Source: Penium margaritaceum
Lineage: Eukaryota; Streptophyta; Zygnematophyceae; Desmidiales; Peniaceae
Assembly (NCBI GenBank): GCA_023375785.1
Contig: SZWC01001538.1
Coordinates: forward strand, 26,497-90,496
DNA: 64,000 nt
Direction of reading: 5' to 3'
Positions 34,955-46,205 of the stretch are shown here, piece after piece. The notes under the pieces are model-generated. The model worked only from the letters and a program-made list of their open reading frames with translations, did no database searches and was not told the origin of the DNA. Position 1 is the stretch's first letter; every line of letters begins with the position of its first letter. A program made the position numbers and the translations under genes.

Positions 34955-35690
34955 GTTGCGGAGGGGTGCGATCTAGTTGCGGAGTAGTGCGAACTGGTTG
35001 CGGAGTGGTGCAAAGTGGTTGCGGTGTGGTGTGCACTGGTTGCGTAGTGGTGCGAATTGGTTGCGGAGTGGTGCAAGTTAGTTGCGGAGTGGTGCGAACT
35101 GGTTGCGGAGTGTGCAAACTGGTTGCGGAGTGGTGCGAATTGGTTGCGGAGTGGGGAGAACTGGTTATGGAGTGGTGCGAACTGGTTGCGGAGTGGTGCG
35201 AACTCGTTGCGGAGGGGTGCGATCTAGTTGCGGAGTAGTGCGAACTGGTTGCGGAGTGGTGCAAAGTGGTTGCGGTGTGGTGTGCACTGGTTGCGTAGTG
35301 GTGCGAATTGGTTGCGGAGTGGTGCAAGTTAGTTGCGGAGTGGTGCGAACTGGTTGCGGAGTGTGCAAACTGGTTGCGGAGTGGTGCGAATTGGTTGCGG
35401 AGTGGGGAGAACTGGTTATGGAGTGGTGCGAACTGGTTGCGGAGTGGTGCGAACTCGTTGCGGAGGGGTGCGATCTAGTTGCGGAGTAGTGCGAACTGGT
35501 TGCGGAGTGGTGCAAAGTGGTTGCGGTGTGGTGTGCACTGGTTGCGTAGTGGTGCGAATTGGTTGCGGAGTGGTGCAAGTTAGTTGCGGAGTGGTGCGAA
35601 CTGGTTGCGGAGTGTGCAAACTGGTTGCGGAGTGGTGCGAATTGGTTGCGGAGTGGGGAGAACTGGTTATGGAGTGGTGCGAACTGGTTG
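34955..35690 (+). repeat. 251-bp HOR, about 2.9 copies
   Basis: Twelve monomers, one of them 1 bp short (GGAGTGTGCAAAC), form a 251-bp unit. The short monomer occurs at 35108, 35359 and 35610. The second marker GCGATCTAG occurs near 34968, 35219 and 35470. It is the longest unit in the window and the least amplified. Confidence 0.9.
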
Positions 35691-38128
35691 CGGAGTGGTG
35701 CGAACTGGTTGCGGAGTGGTGCGAACTGGTTGCTGAGTGGTGATTGGTTGCGGAGTGGAGCGAAGTGGTTGCGTAGTTGTGGGAACTGGTTGCGGAGTGG
35801 TGCGAACTGGTTCCGGAATGGTCCGAATCGGTTGCAGAGTGGTGCGAACTGGTTGCGCAGTTGTGGGAACTGGTTGCAGAGTGGTGCGATCGGGTTCGGA
35901 GTGGCGCGAACTGGTTGTGGAGTGGTGCGAACTGGTTGGGGAGTGGTGCGAACTGGTTGCGTAGTGGTGCGAACTGGTTTTGGAGTTTTGCGAACTGGTT
36001 GCGGAGTGGTACGAACTGGTTGCGGAGTGGCGCGAACATGTTGCGGAGTGGTGCGAACTGGTTTCGGAGCAGTGCAAACTGGTTGCGTAGTGGTACCAAC
36101 TGCTTGGGGAGTGGTGCAAACTGGTTGGGCAGTGGTGCAAACTGGTTGCGGAGTGGTGCGAACTGGTTGGAGAGTGGTGCGAACTGGTTTCGGAATGGTG
36201 CGAACTGGTTGCGGAGTGGTGCAAACTGGTTGCAGAGTTGTGCGACTTGGTTGCAGAGAGGTGCGAACAAGTTGCGGAGTGGTGCAAACTGGTTGCAGAG
36301 TGGTATAAACGGGTTCGGAGTGGTGCGAACTGATTGAGGAGTGGTGCGAACTGGTTGCGGAGCGCTGATAACTGGTTGCGAGGTCATGCGAACTGGTTGC
36401 GGAGTGGTGCCAACTGGTTGCGGAGTGGTGTGAACTGGTTGCGGAATTGTGCGAACAGGTTGCGCAGTGGTGCGAACTGGTTGCGCAGTGTTGCGAACTG
36501 GTTGCGGAGTGGTGCGCACTGGTTGCGGAGTGGTGCAAACTGGTTGCGGAATAGTGCGAAATGGTTGCGAAATGGTGCGATCTGGTTGTGGAGTGGTACA
36601 AACTGGTTGTGGAATGGTGCGAACTGGTTGCGGAATGGTGCGGACTGGTTGTGGAGTGGTGCGAACTGGCTGCAGAGGGGTGCAAACTGGTTGCGGAGTG
36701 GTGCGAACTGATTGCGGAGTGGTGCGAACTGGTTGCGGAGTGGTGCGAACTGGTTGCAGAGTGGTGCGAACTGGTTGCCTACTGTTGCGAAGTGGTTGCG
36801 GAGTGGTGCGAACGGATTGAGGAGATGTGCGAACTGGTTGCGGAGTGTTGCCAACTGGTTGCGGAGTGGTGCGAACTGGTTGCAGAGTGGTGGGAACGGG
36901 TCCGGAGTGCTGGGATCCGGTTGCGGAGTGGTGTGAATTGGTTGAGGACTAGTGTGAACTGGTTGCGCAGTGGTGCGAACTGGTTGTGGAGTGGTGCGAA
37001 CTGGTTGCGGAGTGGTGCGAACTGGTTGCTGAGTGGGGCAAATGGGCTGGGGAGTGGTGCGAACTGGCTGCGGAGTGGTGCAAACCGGTTGTAGAGTGGT
37101 GCGAACTGGTTGTGGAGTGGTGCAATCTGGTTGCGGACTGGTGCAAACTGGTTCCGGAGTGGTGCGAATTGGTTGCGGAGTGGTGCGAACTGGTTGCGGA
37201 GTGGTGCAAACTGGTTCCGGAGTGGTGCGAATTGGTTGCGGAGTGGTGCGAACTGGTTGCGGAGTGGTGTGAACTGGTTGCAGAGTCATACGGATTGATT
37301 GCAGAGTGGTTCGGAGTGGTTGCAGAGTGGTGCAAACTGGTTGCGGAGTGGTGCGAACTAGTTGCGGAGTGGTGTGAACTGGTTGCGGAATGGTGCGAAC
37401 TGGTTGTTCAGTGGTGCGAACCGGTTGCGGAGTGGTGCGAACTGGCTGCGGAGTGGTGCGAACTGGTTGTGGGGTGGTGCGAACTGGTTGCCGAGTGGTG
37501 CGAACGGGTTGCAGAGTGGTGCGCACTGGCTGGGGAGTGGTTCGAAATGGTTTTGGTGTGGTGCAAACTGGTTGCAGAGTGGTGCCAACTGGTTGCGGAG
37601 TGGTAGGAAATGGTTGCGGTGTGGTGTGAACTGGTTTGGGAGTGGTGCAAACTGGTTGCGGAATGAAGCGAACTGGTTGTGGAAGGGTGCGAACTGGTTG
37701 AGGAGTGGTGCGAACTGGTTGCAGAATGGTGTGAACTGGTTGTAGAGTGGTGCGAACTGGTTGCGGATGGGTACAAACTGGTTGCGGAGTGGTGCAAACT
37801 GGTTGCGGAGTGGTGTGAACTGGTTTCGGAGTGGTGTAAACTGGTTGTAGAGGGGTGTGAACTGGTTGCGGAGTGCTGTGAACCGGTTGCGGACGGGTGC
37901 AAACTGGTTGCAGAGTGGTGCGAATTGGTCGCGGAGTGGTGCGAACTGGTTGCAGAATGGTGCGAACTGGTTGTAGAGTGGTGCGAACTGGTTGCGGAAT
38001 GGTGCGAACGGGTTGCGGAGTGAGGCGAACTGGTTGCGGAGTGGTGCCTCCTGGTTGCAGAGTGGTACAAACTGGTTGCTGAGTGGTGCAAACTTGTTGC
38101 GGAGTGGTGCGAACTGGTTACGGAGTGG
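35691..38128 (+). repeat. Background monomers with a 63-bp duplication
   Basis: Varied monomers. A three-monomer string with GTGCAAACTGGTTCCGG is duplicated at 63-bp spacing (37141 and 37204). A short monomer (GTGATTGG) sits near 35740 and matches one near 2405. No gene is visible. Confidence 0.82.
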
Positions 38129-41068
38129 TGCGAATTGGTTGCGGAGTGGCGAGAACTGGTAACGGAGTGGTGCGAATTGGTTGCGGAGTGGCGAGAACTG
38201 GTAACGGAGTGGTGCGAATTGGTTGCGGAGTGGCGAGAACTGGTAACGGAGTGGTGCGAATTGGTTGCGGAGTGGCGAGAACTGGTAACGGAGTGGTGCG
38301 AATTGGTTGCGGAGTGGCGAGAACTGGTAACGGAGTGGTGCGAATTGGTTGCGGAGTGGCGAGAACTGGTAACGGAGTGGTGCGAATTGGTTGCGGAGTG
38401 GCGAGAACTGGTAACGGAGTGGTGCGAATTGGTTGCGGAGTGGCGAGAACTGGTAACGGAGTGGTGCGAATTGGTTGCGGAGTGGCGAGAACTGGTAACG
38501 GAGTGGTGCGAATTGGTTGCGGAGTGGCGAGAACTGGTAACGGAGTGGTGCGAATTGGTTGCGGAGTGGCGAGAACTGGTAACGGAGTGGTGCGAATTGG
38601 TTGCGGAGTGGCGAGAACTGGTAACGGAGTGGTGCGAATTGGTTGCGGAGTGGCGAGAACTGGTAACGGAGTGGTGCGAATTGGTTGCGGAGTGGCGAGA
38701 ACTGGTAACGGAGTGGTGCGAATTGGTTGCGGAGTGGCGAGAACTGGTAACGGAGTGGTGCGAATTGGTTGCGGAGTGGCGAGAACTGGTAACGGAGTGG
38801 TGCGAATTGGTTGCGGAGTGGCGAGAACTGGTAACGGAGTGGTGCGAATTGGTTGCGGAGTGGCGAGAACTGGTAACGGAGTGGTGCGAATTGGTTGCGG
38901 AGTGGCGAGAACTGGTAACGGAGTGGTGCGAATTGGTTGCGGAGTGGCGAGAACTGGTAACGGAGTGGTGCGAATTGGTTGCGGAGTGGCGAGAACTGGT
39001 AACGGAGTGGTGCGAATTGGTTGCGGAGTGGCGAGAACTGGTAACGGAGTGGTGCGAATTGGTTGCGGAGTGGCGAGAACTGGTAACGGAGTGGTGCGAA
39101 TTGGTTGCGGAGTGGCGAGAACTGGTAACGGAGTGGTGCGAATTGGTTGCGGAGTGGCGAGAACTGGTAACGGAGTGGTGCGAATTGGTTGCGGAGTGGC
39201 GAGAACTGGTAACGGAGTGGTGCGAATTGGTTGCGGAGTGGCGAGAACTGGTAACGGAGTGGTGCGAATTGGTTGCGGAGTGGCGAGAACTGGTAACGGA
39301 GTGGTGCGAATTGGTTGCGGAGTGGCGAGAACTGGTAACGGAGTGGTGCGAATTGGTTGCGGAGTGGCGAGAACTGGTAACGGAGTGGTGCGAATTGGTT
39401 GCGGAGTGGCGAGAACTGGTAACGGAGTGGTGCGAATTGGTTGCGGAGTGGCGAGAACTGGTAACGGAGTGGTGCGAATTGGTTGCGGAGTGGCGAGAAC
39501 TGGTAACGGAGTGGTGCGAATTGGTTGCGGAGTGGCGAGAACTGGTAACGGAGTGGTGCGAATTGGTTGCGGAGTGGCGAGAACTGGTAACGGAGTGGTG
39601 CGAATTGGTTGCGGAGTGGCGAGAACTGGTAACGGAGTGGTGCGAATTGGTTGCGGAGTGGCGAGAACTGGTAACGGAGTGGTGCGAATTGGTTGCGGAG
39701 TGGCGAGAACTGGTAACGGAGTGGTGCGAATTGGTTGCGGAGTGGCGAGAACTGGTAACGGAGTGGTGCGAATTGGTTGCGGAGTGGCGAGAACTGGTAA
39801 CGGAGTGGTGCGAATTGGTTGCGGAGTGGCGAGAACTGGTAACGGAGTGGTGCGAATTGGTTGCGGAGTGGCGAGAACTGGTAACGGAGTGGTGCGAATT
39901 GGTTGCGGAGTGGCGAGAACTGGTAACGGAGTGGTGCGAATTGGTTGCGGAGTGGCGAGAACTGGTAACGGAGTGGTGCGAATTGGTTGCGGAGTGGCGA
40001 GAACTGGTAACGGAGTGGTGCGAATTGGTTGCGGAGTGGCGAGAACTGGTAACGGAGTGGTGCGAATTGGTTGCGGAGTGGCGAGAACTGGTAACGGAGT
40101 GGTGCGAATTGGTTGCGGAGTGGCGAGAACTGGTAACGGAGTGGTGCGAATTGGTTGCGGAGTGGCGAGAACTGGTAACGGAGTGGTGCGAATTGGTTGC
40201 GGAGTGGCGAGAACTGGTAACGGAGTGGTGCGAATTGGTTGCGGAGTGGCGAGAACTGGTAACGGAGTGGTGCGAATTGGTTGCGGAGTGGCGAGAACTG
40301 GTAACGGAGTGGTGCGAATTGGTTGCGGAGTGGCGAGAACTGGTAACGGAGTGGTGCGAATTGGTTGCGGAGTGGCGAGAACTGGTAACGGAGTGGTGCG
40401 AATTGGTTGCGGAGTGGCGAGAACTGGTAACGGAGTGGTGCGAATTGGTTGCGGAGTGGCGAGAACTGGTAACGGAGTGGTGCGAATTGGTTGCGGAGTG
40501 GCGAGAACTGGTAACGGAGTGGTGCGAATTGGTTGCGGAGTGGCGAGAACTGGTAACGGAGTGGTGCGAATTGGTTGCGGAGTGGCGAGAACTGGTAACG
40601 GAGTGGTGCGAATTGGTTGCGGAGTGGCGAGAACTGGTAACGGAGTGGTGCGAATTGGTTGCGGAGTGGCGAGAACTGGTAACGGAGTGGTGCGAATTGG
40701 TTGCGGAGTGGCGAGAACTGGTAACGGAGTGGTGCGAATTGGTTGCGGAGTGGCGAGAACTGGTAACGGAGTGGTGCGAATTGGTTGCGGAGTGGCGAGA
40801 ACTGGTAACGGAGTGGTGCGAATTGGTTGCGGAGTGGCGAGAACTGGTAACGGAGTGGTGCGAATTGGTTGCGGAGTGGCGAGAACTGGTAACGGAGTGG
40901 TGCGAATTGGTTGCGGAGTGGCGAGAACTGGTAACGGAGTGGTGCGAATTGGTTGCGGAGTGGCGAGAACTGGTAACGGAGTGGTGCGAATTGGTTGCGG
41001 AGTGGCGAGAACTGGTAACGGAGTGGTGCGAATTGGTTGCGGAGTGGCGAGAACTGGTAACGGAGTGG
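38129..41068 (+). repeat. 42-bp HOR, 70 identical copies
   Basis: Two monomers form a 42-bp unit: one has GTGCGAATTGGTTGCGG, the other GGCGAGAACTGGTAACGG. It runs for exactly 70 periods with no visible difference between copies. This dimer is distinct from those at 22513-25032 and 62282-63415, so the three dimer blocks arose separately. Confidence 0.95.
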
Positions 41069-43870
41069 TGCGAATTGGTTGCGGAGTGGTGCGAATTGGT
41101 TGCGGAGTGGTGCGAACTGGTTGCGGAGTGGTGCGAATTGGTTGCGGAGTGGTGCGAATCAGTTGCGGAGTGGTGCGAACTGGTTGTGGGGTGGTGCGAA
41201 CTGGTTGTGGAGTGGTGCGAACTGGTTCCAGAGTGTGGCGAACTGGTTACAGAGTGGTGCAAACCGGTTCCGGAGTGGTGCGAAATGGTTGCGAGGTGGT
41301 GCGAACTGGTTGCCGAGTGGTGCGAACTGGTTGGGTAGTCGTGCGAACTGGTTGCGGAGTGATGGGAACTGATTTAGGAGATGTGCGAACTGGTTGTGGA
41401 GTAGTGTGATCTGGTTGCGGAGTAGTGTGCACTCGTCGCAGAGTGGTAGGAACGGGTCCGGAGTGGTGCGAACTGGTTGCGGAGTGGTGCGAACTGGTTT
41501 CGGAGTGGTGCAAACTGGTTGCGGAGTGGTGGGTACTGGTTGCGGAGTGGTGGGAACTGGTTGGGGAATGGTGCGAACAGGTTGCGAGTGGTGCGAACTG
41601 GTTGCAGAGTGGTGATAACTGGTTGGGGAGTGGTGCGAACTGGTTGCAGAGTGATGCGAACTGGTTGCGGAGTGGTGCGTATTGGTTGCGGAGTGATGCG
41701 GATTAGTTGCGGAGTGGTGCGAACTGGTTGTGGAGTGGTGCAAACTGGTTGCGGAGTGGTGCGAACTCGTTGCGGAGTGTGGTGAACTGGTTACAGAGTG
41801 GCGCGAACCGGTTCCGGAGTGGTGCAAACTGGTTGCGGAGTGGTGTGAACTGGTTGCGGAGTGAGGTGAACTGGATGGGTAGTCGTGGGAACTGGTTGCG
41901 GAGTCATGCGAACTGATTTAGGAGATGTGCTAACTGGTTGTGGAGTGGTGCGATCTGGTTGCGGAGCGGTGCGAACTCGTTGCAGAGTGGTGGGAACAGG
42001 TCCGGAGTGGTGCGAACTGGTTGCAAAATGGTGCGAATTGGTTGCGGAGTGGTGCAAACTGGTTGCGAAGTGGTGGAAACTGGTTGCGGAATGGTGTGAA
42101 CTGGTCGTGGCGTGGTGCGAATTGGTTGCGGAATGGTGCAAACCGGTTGCGGAGTGGTGCGAACTGGTTGTGGAGTGGTACAAACTGGTTGCGGAGTGGT
42201 GCGAACGGGTTGCGGAGTGGTGGGAGATGGTTGCAGAGTGGTGCGAACTGGTTGCAGAGTGGTGAGAACTGGTTGCGGAGTGGTGCGAACTGGTTGGGGA
42301 CTGGTGCGAACTGGTTGCGGAGTGGTGCGAACTGGTTGTGGAGTGGTGGAAACTGGTTATAGAGTGAAGGCAACGGGTCCGGAGTGGTGCGAACTGGTTG
42401 CGGATTGGTGCCAATTGGTTGTGGAGTGGTGCGAGCTGGTTGTACATTGGTGCGAACTGGGTGTGGAGTGGTGCCAACTGGTTGCGAAGTGGTGCGAACT
42501 GGTTACGGAGTGGTGCAAACGGGTTTGGGAGTGGTATGAACTGGTTGCGGAGTAGTGCGAACTGGTTGCAGAGTGGTGCAAACTGGTTGCGGAGTGTTGC
42601 GAACTGGTTGGGGAGTGGTACGAACTGGTTGCGGAGTGGTGCGAATTGGTTGCGGAGTAGTGCAAACTGGTTGCGGAGTGGTGTCTACTTGTTTCGGAGT
42701 GGTGCGAACTGGTTATCGAGTTGTGCGGAGTGGTTGCGGTGTGGTGCGAACTGGTTGCGCAGTGGTGCGAACTGGTTGCTGAGTGGTGTGAACTGGTTGC
42801 GGAGTGGTGCGAAGTGGTTGCGTATTGGTGCGAACTGGTTACAGAGTGGTGTGAGCTGGTTACGGAGTGGTGCGAACCACTTGGGGAGTGGTGCGAACTG
42901 GTTGCGCAGTGGTGCAAACTCGTTGCGGATTGGTGCAAACTGGTTACGGAGTGATGCGAACTGGTTGCGGAGTGGTGGGAACTGGTTGCAGAGTGGTGTG
43001 AACTGGTTGTGGAGTGGTGCACACTGGTTGCAGAGTGGTGCGAACTGGTTGTGGAATGGTGTGAACTCGTCGCAGAGTGGTGCGAATTCGTTGCGGAATG
43101 GTGTGAACAGGTTACAGAGTGGTGCGAACTGGTTGCGGAGTGGTACAAACTGGTTGCGGAGTGGTGCGAACTGGTTGCGGAGTGGTGGGAGATGGATGCA
43201 GAGTGGTGCGAACTGGTTGCTGACTGGTGAGATCTGGTTCCGGAGTGGTGCGAACTGGTTGCGGACTGGTGCAAACTTGCTGCTGAGTGGTGCGAACTGG
43301 TTGCAGAGCGGTGCGACCTGGTTGCGGAGTGATGCGAACTGGTTGCGGAGTGGTGCGAACTGGTTGCAGAGTGGTGCGAACTGGTTGCGGAGTGGTGCGA
43401 ACTGGTTGCGGAGTGGTGCGAACTGGTTGCGGAGTGGTGCGAACTGGTTGTGGAGTGGTGTGAACTGGTTGCGGAGTGGTGCACACTGTTTGCAGAGTTG
43501 TGCGAACTGGTTGTGGAATGGTGTGAACTGGTCGCGAAGTGGTGCGAATTGGTTGCGGAATGGTGCGAACTGGTTACAGAGTGGTACGAACTGGTTGCGG
43601 AGTGGTACAAACTGGTTGTGGAGTGGTGCGAACTGGTTGCAGAGTAGTGGGAGATGGTTGCAGAGTGGTGCGGACTGGTGCTGACTGGTGAGAACTGGTT
43701 GCGGAGTGGTGCGATTTGGTTGCGGACTGGTGCGAACTGGTTGCGGAGTGGTGCAAACTGGTTGTGCAGCGGTGCGACCTGGTTGCGGAGTGGTGCGAAC
43801 TGGTTGCGGAGTGGTGCGAACTGGTTGCGGAGTGGTGCGAACTGGTTGCGGAGTGGTACGAACTGGTTGC
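41069..43870 (+). repeat. Background monomers up to the second gap
   Basis: Varied monomers. A string with GATTTAGGAGATGTGC occurs near 41372 and 41907, and GGTCCGGAGTGG occurs near 41455, 42000 and 42377. The last four to five monomers before the gap are nearly pure consensus. No gene is visible. Confidence 0.83.
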
Positions 43871-43956
43871 NNNNNNNNNNNNNNNNNNNNNNNNNNNNNN
43901 NNNNNNNNNNNNNNNNNNNNNNNNNNNNNNNNNNNNNNNNNNNNNNNNNNNNNNNN
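43871..43956. other. Assembly gap, 86 N
   Basis: A run of 86 N flanked on both sides by consensus monomers, so the missing sequence is most likely the same satellite. Confidence 0.99.
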
Positions 43957-45400
43957 CGGAGTGGTGCGAACTGGTTGCGGAGTGGTGCGAACTGGTTGCA
44001 GAGTGGGGCAAACAGGTTACAGAGTGGTGCGAACTAGTTTCGGGGTGGTGCGAACTGGTTGCAGAGTGGTGCGAACTGGTTGAGGAGATGTGCAAACTGG
44101 TAGCGGAGTGGTGGGAACTGGTTGCGGAGTGGTCCAAACTGGTTGCAGAGTGGTGGGTACGGGTCCGGAGTGGTGCGAACTGGTTGCGGAGTGGTGCGAA
44201 TTGGTTGCGGAGTGGTGCGAACTCGTTGCAGAGTGGTGCGAACTGGTTGCGGAGTGGTGTGAACGGGTTGGGGAATGGTGCGAACGGGTTCGGGAGTGGT
44301 GCAAACTGATTGCGGAATGGTGCAAACTGGTTGCACAGTGGTGCGCACTGGTTGCGGAGTGGTGCGAACAGGTTGCGGAGTGGTGCGAACTGGTTGTGGA
44401 GTGGTGGGAACTGGTTGAGGAGTGGTGCAAACTGTTTTCCGAGTGGTGTGAACTGGTTGCGGAGTGGTGCGAACTGGTTCCAGAGTGGTGCGGAGTGATT
44501 CCAGAGTGGTGCGAACGGGTTGCGCAGCGGTGAGAACTGGTCGCAGAGTGGTGCGAACTGGTTGTGGAGTGGTGCGAACTGGTTGCGGAGTGGTGCGAAC
44601 TGGTTGCGGAGTGGTGCAAACTGGTTATGCAGTGGTGCGAACTGTTTGCGTAGTGGTGCGAACTGGTTTCGGAGTGGTGTGAACTGGTTCTAAGTGGTGC
44701 GACCTTGTTGCGGATTGGTGTGAACTGGCTGCGGAGTCGTGCCAACTGGTTGCGGAGTGGTGCGAACTGGTTGTCGAGTGGTGTGAACTGGTTGCGGAGT
44801 GGTGTGAACCGGTTGCGGAGTGGTGGGAACTGGTTTCCGAGTTGTGCAAACTGGCTCGGAGTGGTGGGAACTGGTTGCGGAGTTGAGCGAACTGGTTGTG
44901 GAGCGGTGCAAACTGTTTGCGGAGTGGTGTGAATTGGTTGCGGAGTGGTGCGAACTAGTTGCGGAGTGGTGGGAACTGGCTGCGCAGTGGTGCAAACGGA
45001 ATGCGCTGTGGTGCGAACTGGTTGCGGAGTGGTGCGAACTGGTTGCGGAGTGGTGCGAACTGGTTGCAGAGTGGTGCGAACTGGGTGCGGAGTGGTGCGC
45101 ACTGGTTGCGCAGTGGTGCGAACTGTTTGCGCAGTGGTGCGAAGTGGTTTCGGAGTGGTGAGAACTGGTTCTGAGTGGTGCGACCTCGTTGTGGAGTGGT
45201 TCGAACTGGTTGCGTAGTGGTGCGAACTGGTTGCGGAGTTGTGGGATCTGGTTGTGCAGTGGTGCGAACTGGTTGCGGAGCGGTGTAAACTGTTCGCGGA
45301 GTGGTGCGAATTGGTTGCGGAGTGGTGCGAACTGGTTGCAATGTGGTGGGAACTGGTTGCGCAGTGGTGCGAACTGCAAGCATAGTGGTGCAAACTGGTT
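43957..45400 (+). repeat. Background monomers near the retroelement
   Basis: Varied monomers. From about 44690 onward the array carries a local marker, GTGCGACCTCGTTG or GTGCGACCTTGTTG. It is shared with the array on the far side of the retroelement (59155, 59550, 61490, 61885). No gene is visible. Confidence 0.82.
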
Positions 45401-45694
45401 GCGGAGTGGTCCGAACTGGTTGCGGAGTGGTCCGAACTGGTTGCGGAGTGGTCCGAACTGGTTGCGGAGTGGTCCGAACTGGTTGCGGAGTGGTCCGAAC
45501 TGGTTGCGGAGTGGTCCGAACTGGTTGCGGAGTGGTCCGAACTGGTTGCGGAGTGGTCCGAACTGGTTGCGGAGTGGTCCGAACTGGTTGCGGAGTGGTC
45601 CGAACTGGTTGCGGAGTGGTCCGAACTGGTTGCGGAGTGGTCCGAACTGGTTGCGGAGTGGTCCGAACTGGTTGCGGAGTGGTCCGAACTGGTT
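45401..45694 (+). repeat. Single-monomer homogeneous run, 14 copies
   Basis: Fourteen consecutive identical 21-bp monomers carry GGTCCGAAC in place of GGTGCGAAC. The CCGAAC word runs from 45411 to 45684 at exact 21-bp spacing. This is the only block in which the amplified unit is one monomer. Confidence 0.94.
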
Positions 45695-46205
45695 GCGGAG
45701 TGGTGCGAACTGGTTGCGGTATGGTGGGAACTGGGTGCGGAGTGGTGCGAACAGGTTGCGGCGTTGTACAAACTGGTTGCGGAGTGGTGCGAACTGGTTG
45801 CGGAGTGGTGCAAATTGGTTGCGGAGTGATGGGAACAGGTTGCGGAGTGGTTCGAACTGGTCGCAGAGTGCTCGGAACTGGTTGCTGAGTGGTGCGAACT
45901 GGTTTCCAATTGGTGTGAACTGGTTGCGGAGTGGTGCAAAATTGTTGCAGAGTGGTGCGGAGTGATTGCGGAGTGGTGCGAACTGGTTGCGCAGCGGTGC
46001 GAACTGGTTGCAGAGTGGTGCGAACTGGTTGCGGTGTGATGAAGTGGTTGCGAAGTGGTGCAAACTGGTTCGTTGTGGTACAAACTGGTTGTGGAGTGGT
46101 GCGAACTGGTTGCGGAGTGGTGCGAACTGGTTGTGGAGTGGTGCGAACTGGTTGCAGAGTGGTGCAAACTGGTTGCGGAGTGGTGCGAACTGGTTATTAC
46201 GTGGT
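45695..46205 (+). repeat. Background monomers up to the retroelement
   Basis: Varied monomers ending in TTATTACGTGGT, a diverged monomer. The last five bases (46201-46205, GTGGT) are the left half of the candidate target-site duplication. Confidence 0.85.
46201..46205. repeat. Candidate target-site duplication, left
   Basis: GTGGT here and at 59085-59089. Keeping one copy and excising the element rejoins a monomer in correct 21-bp phase. GTGGT occurs in most monomers, so the match alone is weak; the restored phase is the stronger evidence. Confidence 0.6.

Larger units (their letters stand above)
1..46205 (+). repeat. 21-bp satellite array, left part
   Basis: This is a continuous head-to-tail tandem array of a 21-bp monomer made of GTGGTGCGAAC followed by TGGTTGCGGA; an exact copy lies at 16824-16844. 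Every monomer I looked at is in the same orientation. The plus strand is G-rich and C-poor: the consensus has 10 G, 3 C, 3 A and 5 T. Most monomers differ from consensus at one to three sites, usually at the two CpG steps. One- and two-base indels are scattered through it and occasionally shift the phase. The array is interrupted only by two N gaps and by the retroelement at its right end. All long reading frames within it come from the repeat having a length divisible by three and no stop in any frame. Satellite DNA of this kind is typical of eukaryotic heterochromatin; which chromosomal domain this is cannot be told from the sequence. Confidence 0.97.

Noticed and set aside
1-46205. Telomere repeat tract
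   Set aside because: The monomer is 21 bp and matches no known short telomere motif such as TTAGGG or TTTAGGG. Subtelomeric location remains possible but is not shown.
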